Assembly (NCBI GenBank): GCA_016709005.1 | Contig: JADJEU010000014.1 | Span: 1 to 34,882, forward strand | Reading direction: 5' to 3' | From: Crocinitomicaceae bacterium | GTDB lineage: Bacteria; Bacteroidota; Bacteroidia; Flavobacteriales_D; Crocinitomicaceae | Length of the DNA stretch: 34,882 bases | Shown here: piece by piece, positions 14,999 to 25,300 of the stretch | How positions within the stretch are numbered: position 1 is the first letter of the stretch | Layout: each line of letters begins with the position of its first letter | Position numbers and translations under genes: made by a program | Notes under the pieces: generated by a model | Told to the model about the DNA's origin: nothing | Seen by the model: only the letters and a program-made list of their open reading frames with translations | The model's database searches: none

Positions 14999-17239
14999 TT
15001 AATCCAAATTGAGAAGTTCAAAAAGTTTCTCAGACTGAGCTTTGTTATACTCGTTTCTGAAGATACGCTTGATATCATTTTTTTCGCGTTGTGTAAGATG
15101 CCAGCTTAACGAGATCAGTTCAGATGGATCTTTACGTAAGACAAAGGTAACACGATCAACAGGCACATCACCGCAATACCCGCCTTCAAATAATTCCTCG
15201 GCATTGAACTCCTGAGCGTGCTGAAAATTTCCATAAAAATTAGCAACCGGCTTAAGCATGCGTTCAAACAAAGACATATTTTTTGGGTTTTGCATATTAT
15301 AGTCTTTACTGATATCTCGGATTTCAACAACAACTACCCCGCTTGTATGCTCTGCCAGCCACTCTTCAATTCCGGCAATAAACCGAACAGTAGTTTTACT
15401 TCCATAGTTGTCACGAATTCCTGCATCCATAACTTGAATCTCAGGAGTAGTAGGTAATGACACCATAGGCAGAACGTATGGAAATGTTGAATTCATTCTC
15501 AGTACCGAAGTAAACTTGGTTCTAAACACATCATTTTTCTCAAACAATTTAATGTATTCAATATTTTCAGGACCAATTGATTTATTTTCAAAATCAACAC
15601 CATTCATGAACGCAAGTGGTTGGGTTGCAATGACCATTCTTCTTCCATCACTGACAATGGTTGGTGTAAAAATCATTTGTGGTACCTGCGCCAAAAACTC
15701 AGGCAGAACATAGGCTTCAAGTGGTTTATCAAATACGCTGTCAGTATTAAAATTTAACTGCTGCTCAAAAGCGTATCCGCGATCCATGAGATAGGTCTTT
15801 CCATCAATTTCTTTTTTCTTGAATCGCAAAAAGATATCATGACTTGCCAAATTAAAGGCTACACTATTCAGAAGATCGCTTGAAATTTTATCGAGATAAA
15901 TGGAATCTTTCAAATCCACATTTTCATTTGTGAGTGACTGCAAATAAAGTTCGCGATAATACGATGCTCCAATCATTCCTCCGGATGCTCCTGTCATCAT
16001 ATGCACATTAGGAAAAAATTGTCCTTCAGATTTTACATCCAGCTGCTGAAGAATATAAGTTGTCCACATTGCTGCGCGCAATCCACCACCGGAACAATTG
16101 ACGATTACGAGTTTTGGTTTGACTTTATTTTGAATGTGACTTGCTTTCAAATACCAATTATCTAATATTGCAAATTGATGTTTTGTATCATCAATTAATG
16201 CAGTAGAATCATACTGAAGAGTTGCCAAATTATCCAAATCATAAAGCGGTTTGTTCACGTAACTCAACCCGTATGCGTAATTTCTGGGTTGTAAAAATCC
16301 GCCTACAATAGATAAATAATTCAAGCAAACAAAAACGATCACGATAATAGAAATAGCCCAACCCTTAAACCATGAGTAGAAGATGGTAATCACCATTAAA
16401 AAAACAGTAAATAGAAGGATAGCACTAGCTCCTGAAGGGATTTGAATTGGGCTAAAATCCTGAAACAATCCAAGCAATAAAAAGGAAATGATCATGGCAA
16501 CTTCAAACACGGAAGCATTCAAATGGTTTTGTTTAAATACCTCTCTCAAAATATGCCGGTCATAATGTTTGGCTTCGCGAGCTAAATGAAGCTTGGCCAG
16601 ATTTGAAAAATAGTAGGACGGCTGATAGGTATGTAAATCATGTCCTTCAAACCAGTAATTGCGACGAGCGAAAAGCGTACCCGCTGAAGAATGGAGATTC
16701 TTTTTTTTGTTCAGTCGAATTTTCTGAAAATCAACATTGGTCTTGAAAAAATAAAGTACAGAGATTGTAATGAATAAAACAATTCCTCCAGTCAAAGCAA
16801 GCCAGTGTATCACGATTTCACTCAAAGCTCTCAACTCATCGTTAGCTTGAATATCATAAATATTATATAAGATGACAAAAAAGAAAATAGTTGGAATCGT
16901 AGAGTTGTTAATACAGAACTTATAAAACGGACGTGCCAGCGTTGCAATAAACGGGAACGAAGGTCCAAAGATGATGTAACTGTAAAGGTGAAATGCCATA
17001 AAGAATCCACCAATTGAAAATCCCAGAATAAAAAATGACAACCAGTTTACTTTTCCAAAATACTCAGGAGACAGAAACAAGTACGGCAGTCCCATTTTCA
17101 TTCCGACATTTTGAGTAACCAATCCGAATAAGACAAGCCAGAGAAGAAGTAGAAGGTGATTTTTTTTTAGCTGCAACAGAATTAACTGAACCGGAAAAAA
17201 CCGGATTACTATAAGGCTGAATTTATTAAAATTCTTCAT
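14999..17239 (-). CDS. Membrane-anchored patatin-like phospholipase
   Basis: A 746-residue protein joining an N-terminal membrane region (about seven hydrophobic segments to residue 330, for example LSFFILGFSIGGFFMAF and WAISIIVIVFVCLNYL) to a C-terminal patatin-like lipase domain. The lipase parts are the oxyanion glycine loop SGGGLRAA near 382, the nucleophile elbow TGASGG with Ser419, and the second dyad residue Asp605 in DAGIRDNYG, where DAG replaces the usual DGG. Patatin enzymes release fatty acids from phospholipids. ATG 17239 follows a TATATTTG box by 32 bases. It is the first gene of the operon to yciH, with a barrel protein and a glycerophosphodiesterase next, consistent with stepwise phospholipid breakdown (inference). 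Confidence 0.85.
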   Translation of the reverse strand: MKNFNKFSLIVIRFFPVQLILLQLKKNHLLLLLWLVLFGLVTQNVGMKMGLPYLFLSPEYFGKVNWLSFFILGFSIGGFFMAFHLYSYIIFGPSFPFIATLARPFYKFCINNSTIPTIFFFVILYNIYDIQANDELRALSEIVIHWLALTGGIVLFITISVLYFFKTNVDFQKIRLNKKKNLHSSAGTLFARRNYWFEGHDLHTYQPSYYFSNLAKLHLAREAKHYDRHILREVFKQNHLNASVFEVAMIISFLLLGLFQDFSPIQIPSGASAILLFTVFLMVITIFYSWFKGWAISIIVIVFVCLNYLSIVGGFLQPRNYAYGLSYVNKPLYDLDNLATLQYDSTALIDDTKHQFAILDNWYLKASHIQNKVKPKLVIVNCSGGGLRAAMWTTYILQQLDVKSEGQFFPNVHMMTGASGGMIGASYYRELYLQSLTNENVDLKDSIYLDKISSDLLNSVAFNLASHDIFLRFKKKEIDGKTYLMDRGYAFEQQLNFNTDSVFDKPLEAYVLPEFLAQVPQMIFTPTIVSDGRRMVIATQPLAFMNGVDFENKSIGPENIEYIKLFEKNDVFRTKFTSVLRMNSTFPYVLPMVSLPTTPEIQVMDAGIRDNYGSKTTVRFIAGIEEWLAEHTSGVVVVEIRDISKDYNMQNPKNMSLFERMLKPVANFYGNFQHAQEFNAEELFEGGYCGDVPVDRVTFVLRKDPSELISLSWHLTQREKNDIKRIFRNEYNKAQSEKLFELLNLD

Positions 17240-17271
17240 GCCGTGTTCTGTCTTTATTCAGGCGGGAATAA

Positions 17272-17279
17272 CAAATATA
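17272..17279 (-). promoter_or_regulatory. Putative -7 box of the patatin operon (TATATTTG)
   Basis: A perfect TAnnTTTG match 32 bases before the patatin ATG, predicting a leader of roughly 28 bases. No TTG at the expected -33 distance was found, so this rests on the -7 element and position alone. Confidence 0.4.
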
Positions 17280-17363
17280 GTCTTTTGAAAATGGTGTGGT
17301 AAATAAATCCCGCTGCAATTTGTCCTTTTAAGTTATGAAAAAAAAGCAAGCCAGTCAAGAATA

Positions 17364-17990
17364 TTATTTTTTCCACCGCAATGGGCCGCCGCAGCCTACT
17401 TCAATGCGGTATTTATAGTCCGATCCAAATCGGGCAGTCAAAGAATCTTCGAAGGATTTCCAATTATTTTTTTCATGCTCGCAGAGATATTCTACAGCCA
17501 CAATGGTAGTATCATAGATGAGAGTTAACATTGGTTCGCTTTTGAACAACTCAACGTCTTGATTGAGCTTAACTTCATTACAATCTTTCCCATAACAATC
17601 AAGCCAGTTGTAAAATGCGCTCTTTGTTTTAACAGAATCACTGAACGTATAATAATACACTGAAGCCACAGGAGTAACCAATGCTGAATTACCAGATTGA
17701 ACTTTGTTTTTGCCTAAAAAATCGAGTTTGGTTTGCTGACTGTAGCCAAAGCGATCAAGCACATGAATTTTTTTATGGGGAAAAGTATCATACAATTCCA
17801 TTTGGGAACGAACAAAGAAATCAAAATTGGTTTGAGGCACTCTGACATTGAAACCTGCACTATCAAGCGACTCTGTTGGTGATGCCGTATCACCTACCAA
17901 CTCCTCAAAAGTTATAATTTCAGGTTCCTTCTCTTCTTTGCAAGAAAAAAAAACGAGTACGATAAATGCTATCGGATAAATTCTTTTCAT
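17364..17990 (-). CDS. Unknown lipoprotein, 208 residues
   Basis: No family recognised. The N-terminus MKRIYPIAFIVLVFFSC is a lipoprotein signal with the anchor Cys near residue 17, followed by an acidic linker (KEEKEPEIITFEELVGD). The rest is a mixed alpha/beta domain with a Cys pair in the middle (NWLDCYGKDCNEV) and single Cys residues in YLCEHE and EVGCGGP. I chose ATG 17990 because it overlaps the upstream stop as ATGA; ATG 17996 would add only two residues. It is cotranscribed with the small lipoprotein before it. No terminator is obvious after the stop. Confidence 0.7.
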   Translation of the reverse strand: MKRIYPIAFIVLVFFSCKEEKEPEIITFEELVGDTASPTESLDSAGFNVRVPQTNFDFFVRSQMELYDTFPHKKIHVLDRFGYSQQTKLDFLGKNKVQSGNSALVTPVASVYYYTFSDSVKTKSAFYNWLDCYGKDCNEVKLNQDVELFKSEPMLTLIYDTTIVAVEYLCEHEKNNWKSFEDSLTARFGSDYKYRIEVGCGGPLRWKK

Positions 17991-18247
17991 TCGCATGATT
18001 TAGCCATTTCAACTGCAGATTCAAAATCAAGATTTTTAGAATCTGCGTAATTCGGATATTTCTCCATTACTTTTTCAAGATAGCACTTGCAGTATGAACC
18101 TGAACCTCCCTCAGCATCACATTCAGCCAGAAAAGTATCTTTTTGGTCAGCAGACCAAGTATCTCCACTGCAGGAAACAAAGGCAAACAAGAGAAAGGTA
18201 AACACCGTAAATCCTGCAATAGCGCGATTAAACATTGAATTATGCAT
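17987..18247 (-). CDS. Small lipoprotein with a CxC motif, 86 residues
   Basis: The long open frame reaches back to 18475, but that part overlaps the divergent gene at 18402 and looks non-coding. From ATG 18247 (or 18235) the protein starts with a proper lipoprotein signal, AGFTVFTFLLFAFVSC. The mature 60 residues contain three further Cys positions before the C-terminal one, in FLAECDAEGG and YCKCYLEKVMEKYPNY, and end MAKSCE. Similar short exported proteins with a CxCxxxxxxxKYP pattern occur in Flavobacteriia, with unknown function. Its TGA overlaps the ATG of the next lipoprotein by 4 bases, implying coupled translation. Confidence 0.68.
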   Translation of the reverse strand: MHNSMFNRAIAGFTVFTFLLFAFVSCSGDTWSADQKDTFLAECDAEGGSGSYCKCYLEKVMEKYPNYADSKNLDFESAVEMAKSCE

Positions 18248-18401
18248 GTTCAAATTTGATTGATTAAGGTATCCGGGCACAAAAATTGCTCTTTTATCTC
18301 TGATAAGAAAACGTCCCGATTCCGAAATTATTATATTTACAAGCAACTTTATCTGATTGCAATCGTTATTGTAACAGATAATCAGACTCAAAGCACTAAC
18401 T

Positions 18402-18782
18402 ATGAAAAGAATATTAATTATTACTGCCATTTGTATCGTTACTTCTTTACAATCATTGGCTGCACCACGCATCATTCTTGCAGATGCTAAAGAGAATTAT
18501 ACACAAACCGCTACTGGCTACATACTAAACTTTAAGCTCGTTTGTACTGCAGACGAACTTGTTAAAATCAATGGTGAGGTACAATCTATGTCTGACAGAT
18601 TAGCCATTCAGGTAGCCGAAAGCACTAATAATACGCGCGATTGTGTATTTACCATCAATCACCAGAACCAACCTGAATATGCTTATAAGATGTTGCTTTC
18701 AATTGGAATTGCAGATCTTGAATACAAAGGTAACGTTCAGTCGTTAGATACAATTATTCAAATTTTGTATTCTTACTTATAA
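18402..18782 (+). CDS. Unknown small exported protein, 126 residues
   Basis: No family recognised. The signal peptide MKRILIITAICIVTSLQSLAA is followed by a mature domain of about 105 residues that alternates strand-like segments (GYILNFKLVCTADELVKING, LAIQVAEST, CVFTINHQN) with two Cys that could pair. It ends with a hydrophobic helix (IQILYSYL). It is divergent from the small lipoprotein gene (154-base gap) and followed directly by an intrinsic terminator, so it is a single-gene unit. Confidence 0.65.
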   Translation: MKRILIITAICIVTSLQSLAAPRIILADAKENYTQTATGYILNFKLVCTADELVKINGEVQSMSDRLAIQVAESTNNTRDCVFTINHQNQPEYAYKMLLSIGIADLEYKGNVQSLDTIIQILYSYL

Positions 18783-18804
18783 CATTTTAACTCATTCATA
18801 TTTG

Positions 18805-18831
18805 AAGACCATCCTTAGGGTGGTCTTTTTT
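18805..18831 (+). terminator. Intrinsic terminator after the 18402 gene
   Basis: The stem AAGACCATCC with GGGTGGTCTT (one G-U pair, loop TTA) is followed at once by a run of eight or more T, 23 bases after the stop codon. A textbook rho-independent terminator. Confidence 0.88.
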
Positions 18832-19310
18832 TTGTTCTATCAAATTCGATGCGCCAAGCAGAAATGGATAAAAGAATTCCGTTAAATATCCCTGGTTCAT
18901 TCTAAGGTTAAAGCTTTTCAGAATCTGATTGAAAATCAACCTCCTGAGCATTGAGACTTTCAATTCCTATAAAGACTAGGCCGAATCGATGTGATTACTT
19001 TGGTAAATGAAACACGTTAAACAAAGTAATGCCTGTTCCCAGACCATCGTCTTGTGCCTTTGCATAACATGAATGTCCTGCTCTTTCAATTCGTGAAGAT
19101 TTGTTGAGCAAGTTAAAGAAGACTCATTCACATTAATTTTCCGACAAATTGCATCGAGGTCAAAAAAAGACAGAACTTACCTAACATTTATATGCTGATC
19201 CGTCCAGCTGTAAATCAAGTTGTCAAGGTATTCCTAATTGACTGTCTCTATTGATTAAACTAAATTGATTCTGTACAGCTCTTTTCATTAACTCATCAGC
19301 TTGCGAGAAA
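18832..19310. other. Intergenic stretch without recognised gene
   Basis: About 480 bases between two terminators. No protein, tRNA or rRNA is recognisable. On the - strand the frame from about 19170 to 18976 stays open for some 65 codons without a good start or family likeness, which may be chance or a decayed gene. An imperfect inverted pair (AGCTGTA at 19206-19212 and TACAGCT at 19274-19280, each followed inward by AATCAA/TTGATT) is the only structure seen. Confidence 0.4.
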
Positions 19311-19341
19311 AAAAAAGCGGCCCTGTTTTCACAGAGCCGCT
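19311..19341 (-). terminator. Intrinsic terminator of the adhesin gene
   Basis: Read on the - strand, AGCGGC (19341-19336) pairs with GCCGCT (19321-19316), with an inner CTGT/ACAG pair around a 4-base loop and one mismatch, followed by nine T. It lies about 23 bases beyond the adhesin stop codon. Confidence 0.9.
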
Positions 19342-19363
19342 CACTAATTAAATGTATTAAGTA

Positions 19364-22300
19364 CTATTTGAGAACTGTTACATGCCCTCTGTGTTTGTAA
19401 CGTTTATCTGATTTTTTATCACCAAATTCAATTTGCCAAACATAAACTCCGTCTTGAACAAGTCCTTCAGATCCATAGGTTCCATCCCATCCAAAATCAT
19501 AGTTGTATGATTCAAACATTACTTCTCCCCAGCGGTTGAAGATCGTTAAATGATAATTATACATATCAACTCCAGAAGTCATAACTGGTTTGAATGTTTG
19601 ATTGTTTGGATCTCCATCTGGTGTAAAGACATTCGGAACATAGAAGAAAATCTCTTCATAAATTGTTACATCTGCACATGCGGTATCAGTACAACCATCA
19701 ACTGAAGTAACAACCTGACAAACTTCAAAAATAGTTTCTTCTGTTACCTCAGGGAAAGTGAACGTTGGGCTTTGATCAAAAGATGATCCAACACCGCCAA
19801 AGTTATAGTTATAGAAAACTGCACGAGAAGAGATATCTACAATGGTGATAGTTGGCTCCAGAGTAGTTGGGTCGTAAGGGTTCCAATAGAATCCAGCTTC
19901 AGGATTTGGATTTACACACACGATGTCATCAAACGTTGCCGTTCCGACGCACCCATCAACTGAAGTTACCTGCACGGTCACATCATAACAACCTGGAGAT
20001 GTGTACAAGCTTGAGTCAATTGTTCCTGTTCCTGCTGACCCATTTCCGAATGTCCAGATTTCAGAACCAGCAGCTGAATTAGGTGTTAGGTTTGTGAAGG
20101 TTACCATAAGTGGAGCACACCCAATTCCAGGGTTTACAGAGATTTGTGGAACCGGAATACCATTATAATTTACAACAACCTGCAATGTGTCTGTTGCACC
20201 ACACGCATCCTGAGCGACCATGAAAATAGTCTCTGGCTGAGTTGGAGTGTAGGTTAGAGTTGACCCTAAGCCAAGAGTATCTGTTGCTGTTGTCGTCCAT
20301 GTAAAGCTATAAGGAGCTAAACCACCGCCATTAGTTCCGGCAGTAAAACTAGCTACATCACCCGGGCAGATAGTCACAGTATCAGGTCCAACGTTGGCAA
20401 AGAACTGCGGCATAATTGTCACATCTGCTGATTGAGCATTTGAAGGACATCCTCCAATCACATCATAAGCTGTGCAAGTAAATGTAGTTGGAGTTGTCAA
20501 ATTTACTGTAAGACTTTGAGTCGTATCACCTGTATTCCATACATAGTAGTAGTTTCCACTGCCACCAGTTGCATTTGCATTCAAGCTACCAAATCCATCG
20601 TAACAAATCAGGATATCTGCAATTGGATCAAGCACAACAGGAGTTGGTTGATTAATTGTGAACTGCTGCGTTTGAGTACAACCTGCAGCATTTTGAATTA
20701 CCACATCATATGTTCCTGGTGCTAGTCCACTAAATAGATTGGTACCTACAAAATTTGCTCCGTTGTCAACGCTGTACCCAGTTGTATTCATGGCATTAAT
20801 AAATATAGTACCATCTGATCCGCCGTTGCAGGTAACATCTGTACCGGTAACACTTGTAAAACCAACCATTGGAGGTTGTGATACTGAGAAAACCGCAGAG
20901 ATTAAACAACCATTTGCATCTTCAACATCAACGCTATATCCACCTGCACATAAGTTAGTAGCGTTAAAATCTAAAGCACCAGCTACGCCACCAGCCCAGT
21001 TATAAGTATAAGCACCTGTGCCACCAGTCACCGTTAAAGAAGCAGTACCATCGCAATCCCCAAAACAGGTTGCATCACCATCATTCTGAGCAGTAATAAC
21101 AAGATCAGCAGGCTCCGTAATAACTTGCGTGGAGGTTGATAGACAACCATTGTCATCCATAACTTCAATGTCATAACTACCAGCCGCTAAAAATTGTGAT
21201 ACATCCTGAACAATGAATGTTGCTCCTCCGTCATAACTATAGGTATATGGAGCAGTTCCGCCGTTTGCATTCACATCAATACTACCGGTATTGTCATTGA
21301 AGCATGTTAAGTTTGTATTTACTGTAACATGGCCTAATACAGTTGGCTCAGTAATTACTTCAATTTGTGTATCTGTACAACCGTTGTCATCTGTAACGGT
21401 GATCGTATATGTGTTAGGACAAAGTGCTCCAAATAATCCGGCAACCTGATTTGCTCCACCGATATTGTAATCAAGTGTTCCTGTTCCTCCATTCGCAGTG
21501 ACGTTAAGTGATCCATCACATGCACCGTTACAAGTAACATCAGTCACGGCTACTCCAGTGATTACTGGCGCTGCTTCTGCAGGCACAAATTCAATTGAAG
21601 AAGTTTGACAGCCATTGAAATCTTCAACAATCACATTGTAGTTATTCGAACTTAAACCTGTAAAGGTACTTCCAGGCTGAAAACTTGTTCCATTATTTGA
21701 ACTGTAGCTATAAATTGGTGTACCACCATTTGCATTAATCTGAATCTCACCATTAGGTAAACCACATGTTGACGGCGTTATCACAGTTGTATAAGTAAGT
21801 GCAGTAGGTTCGTTTACAACCTGAACGGCAGCAATACTGCAGTTGTTTGCATCCTTAACAACGATATTATGGTTACCAGCACATAAACCTAACAGATTCG
21901 AACCTGACTGGAAGGTCACTCCACCGTCACCACTATATAGATAAGTAGGGGTTCCGCCATTTGCATTTACTAGCACCTCTCCGTCACACACTCCGTTGCA
22001 GAGTGCATCTGTCACTACATAAGCCGCGGTAACAGCAGTTGGCTCAGTAATTAATTGTGTCGTAGTAAACGTGCACCCCAAAGCATCTGTAACAGTAACG
22101 TTATAGTTGTTTGCTGCTAATGGAGCAAAAATACCAGATCCATTTGTCGTGGCACCTACTGTATAAGTATAAGGCCCAGGATTTGATCCACCCCCAACTA
22201 CCTGCATGAAACCAGAGTTATTTCCATTACATGTAAGATCAGTAGCATTAATCACAACGTTAAATGGCACTGGTTCGTTTACCGTGACGACATCTGACCC

Positions 22301-25300
22301 CAGACATCCATTACCGTCCATTACAAAACAAGTATATGTACCTGCCGACAATCCACTAAAGTTAGTTCCAACCTGGTAGGTAGTGCCACCATCAATTGAA
22401 TATTGATAAGGACCTCCATCTCCACCTGTAACGGCTGAGAAGTTAATCTGACCATTAGCACCACCATTACAAGTTACTGCAATAGGTGTTGGCGTAAACA
22501 AAATCGAATCTGGATGATCAATAGTAAATTGTTGGATACCGATACACAAACCACCATCTTGTATAGTGACATAATATGTGTCAGCGACTAGTCCAGGGAA
22601 AACACCTGTTCCATTGACAGTTCCTCCTGGAGTAATAGAGTAAGTAAACGGCGCAGCACCGAATGTTTGTGATACGATTCCCAATCCGTCAGGACTATTG
22701 AAACAAGTTGCATCTTGAGTAAAATCAACCTGCGTAATCATGACGTTATCTGAAAGTGCAGAGTAAACAGAATCGATACATCCGTTTCCATCTTCAACAA
22801 CCAGATTATAGAGTCCTGAGAAAAGTGTTCCAAAAAATCCATTCATGACTTGAACGGTTACGCCCCCATCAATTGAATAGAAGTATGGGGCAATACCATT
22901 ATCAGCAATAATTTCAAAACTTCCATCTTGAGCACCGCAGTTTGATGGATTGTTTGCGACAAAGTTGAATGTAAATGCTGGTGGATCGGTCAATGTAACC
23001 GTCGAAGCAAACTGACATCCGTTGTTGTCTTCTACTACTACATCATAAACTCCAGCCATCAAACCAGTAACTGGATTTGTTGAAGAAAAAGTTGCTCCGT
23101 TGTCAATGCTAAATGTATAGCCTGGAGTTCCGCCTGCTGGCGCAAACGAAATCTCACCTGTTGGCGTTTGATGACAAACCGGATTCACAAAAGCCTGAAC
23201 TGAGTTTACAGCAGTTGGCTGAGTAATTGCTACAACAGCATTCGCCAAACATCCGTTAGCATCTCTCACAACTACGTTAATATTACCCGCACAAAGACCA
23301 GTAAGAATATTTGAAGCCTGAAACGTCAATCCATTATTAGAACTGTATTCATAAGGAGGAGTTGCGTTAGAAGCATTAACAGTTATTTGTCCGTCACAAA
23401 CTCCGTTACATGTAGCATTGACCGCCACTGAACTGAATGTTAATGCAGTAGGCTGAGTAATAGGTACATTGATTGTTCCTTGACAACCATTAGCATCCTG
23501 AACGGTCACTACATGTGTTCCGGCAATAACCGCACCGAAAGTATTACTTGCCTGAAATGGTGAAGGCGGTGTTGCACCCGCAATATCAATAGAATAAGTA
23601 TAAGGAGCTGTTCCTCCCGCAGCGCCAATTGTAACTGAACCAGTCAAAGCACCTGCACAAGCAACATTCGTCAAGACATCAATAAAAGGAACCGGACCTG
23701 CAGCAGCAGCTATATTCACGTTTAAAGTTTCTGTACAACCGTTCGCATCAGTCACTGTAATGACTTTTGGACCTGAACTTAAGCCAGGGAAGACTCCAGT
23801 AATATTAGTTGTTGCCCCTAACGTATAGGTGTAACCCGGTGTTCCGCCACCAGCTGTAACAGTTACCGAGCCATTGTTAATTCCGCATGTTGCAGGAGCA
23901 ATAGCCGTCTGTACTAAAGTAAGATCCGTTGGTTGAGTGATTGCTATTCCGTTCATCGGAAACTGACATCCATTGGCGTCTTGTACTAGCATATTGTATG
24001 AACCGACACACAAACCGGGGAATGTGTTGCCAGCTTGAAGTGCTCCACCATTTAGAGAATATTGATAACCCGGTGTTCCACCAGTTGGGGCATTCACCGT
24101 GATTGATCCATTACATAAACCAAAACATGTGATATTAGTTGGGGTTGAAGAAGAGTTCAGTGCAGCAGCAGGTTGCCCCACCACAACAGTAGCAGTTGAT
24201 GTACAACCAGATCCATCCGTCATCGTAACATTATAGGTTCCCGCAACAAGGTTGGTTGCCGTTTGAGTGGTTTGACCAATTGGTACCATACCTGCATTGA
24301 ACCAGACATAAGAATATCCTGGTACTCCACCCGATGGGTTAGCTGTTGCAGTTCCACTTGCCTGTCCAAAACATAGAGCAGGTGTAGAAACAGCAGCAAC
24401 ACTGCAACATGGGGGGCCAGCGTTAATTGTAAATACACCGTTGTATATACAGCCATTTGCTGCAGTTACAGTAAAAGTATAGTTTCCGTCTGGTAAATTC
24501 GTAAAGTTTGCCACAGCGGGTGCCGTATTTGCCTCCACTACTGAGGCTGCTGCCGGACCAGCAATAGTTACTGTATATGGGCCTGAACCGACGGGATTAT
24601 TAATAGTTACCGATCCATTATTATATCCAGCGCAGGTTTCTGCCACCGGAGTTATCGTTGGGGCGGGTAAAGTTGTGTACGAAACGACGACATCATCATA
24701 ATCTGTTATGGTAACGCCATCACATCGAGTATAGACGACTTTTGCAGTGTATGTGGTTGTGACACCGTTCGGACAGACGTTAATTGAGTTACCAGTTCCG
24801 ATCAAAGTTCCACCAACACCAGCAACTGAACCAGTATACCAGCTCACCGTATAAATAGGTGCTCCGTTTGGTGTGAATCTCCATCCTTCTGGAGCAGATG
24901 TAGGAACGGTCCAAGTCGGAGCAGCATTTCTACCAGGAGCAGCTACACCAGCTGTTCCAGCTTGGTTTTGAACACCAATAATTGCTCTACCGCCATTCCA
25001 TCCACCGCAAAGATCCTTACGTTGAACATACACGTCGATAGCATTAGTTGTTTCATAAAGAACAATCATTTGGGTAGTTCTTAATGTTGTACAGCTAAAG
25101 TGACCAATGTTATTGAATGATACGACAAAAATTCTGCATGGCGCTGTACCTAACAAATACCATTTCACTACCTGGGAGCCAGTATTAATTGAAGGATCAA
25201 TATCATGATATGCTCCAAATATATCTCCTGCGCCAGTTAGAGCAGCATTTGGTAAACTAGCAGTAAATGACCAAGGCTGACCACCTCCAGGAACGGAGGG

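Noticed and set aside
18248..18475. N-terminal extension of the small lipoprotein frame (162 residues in all)
   Set aside because: It overlaps the divergent gene at 18402 with its signal peptide, and a proper lipoprotein signal begins at ATG 18247.
18976..19170. Roughly 65-codon open stretch on - strand in the gap after the 18402 gene
   Set aside because: No credible start codon or recognisable motif; length is not unusual by chance. Left as gene-free.
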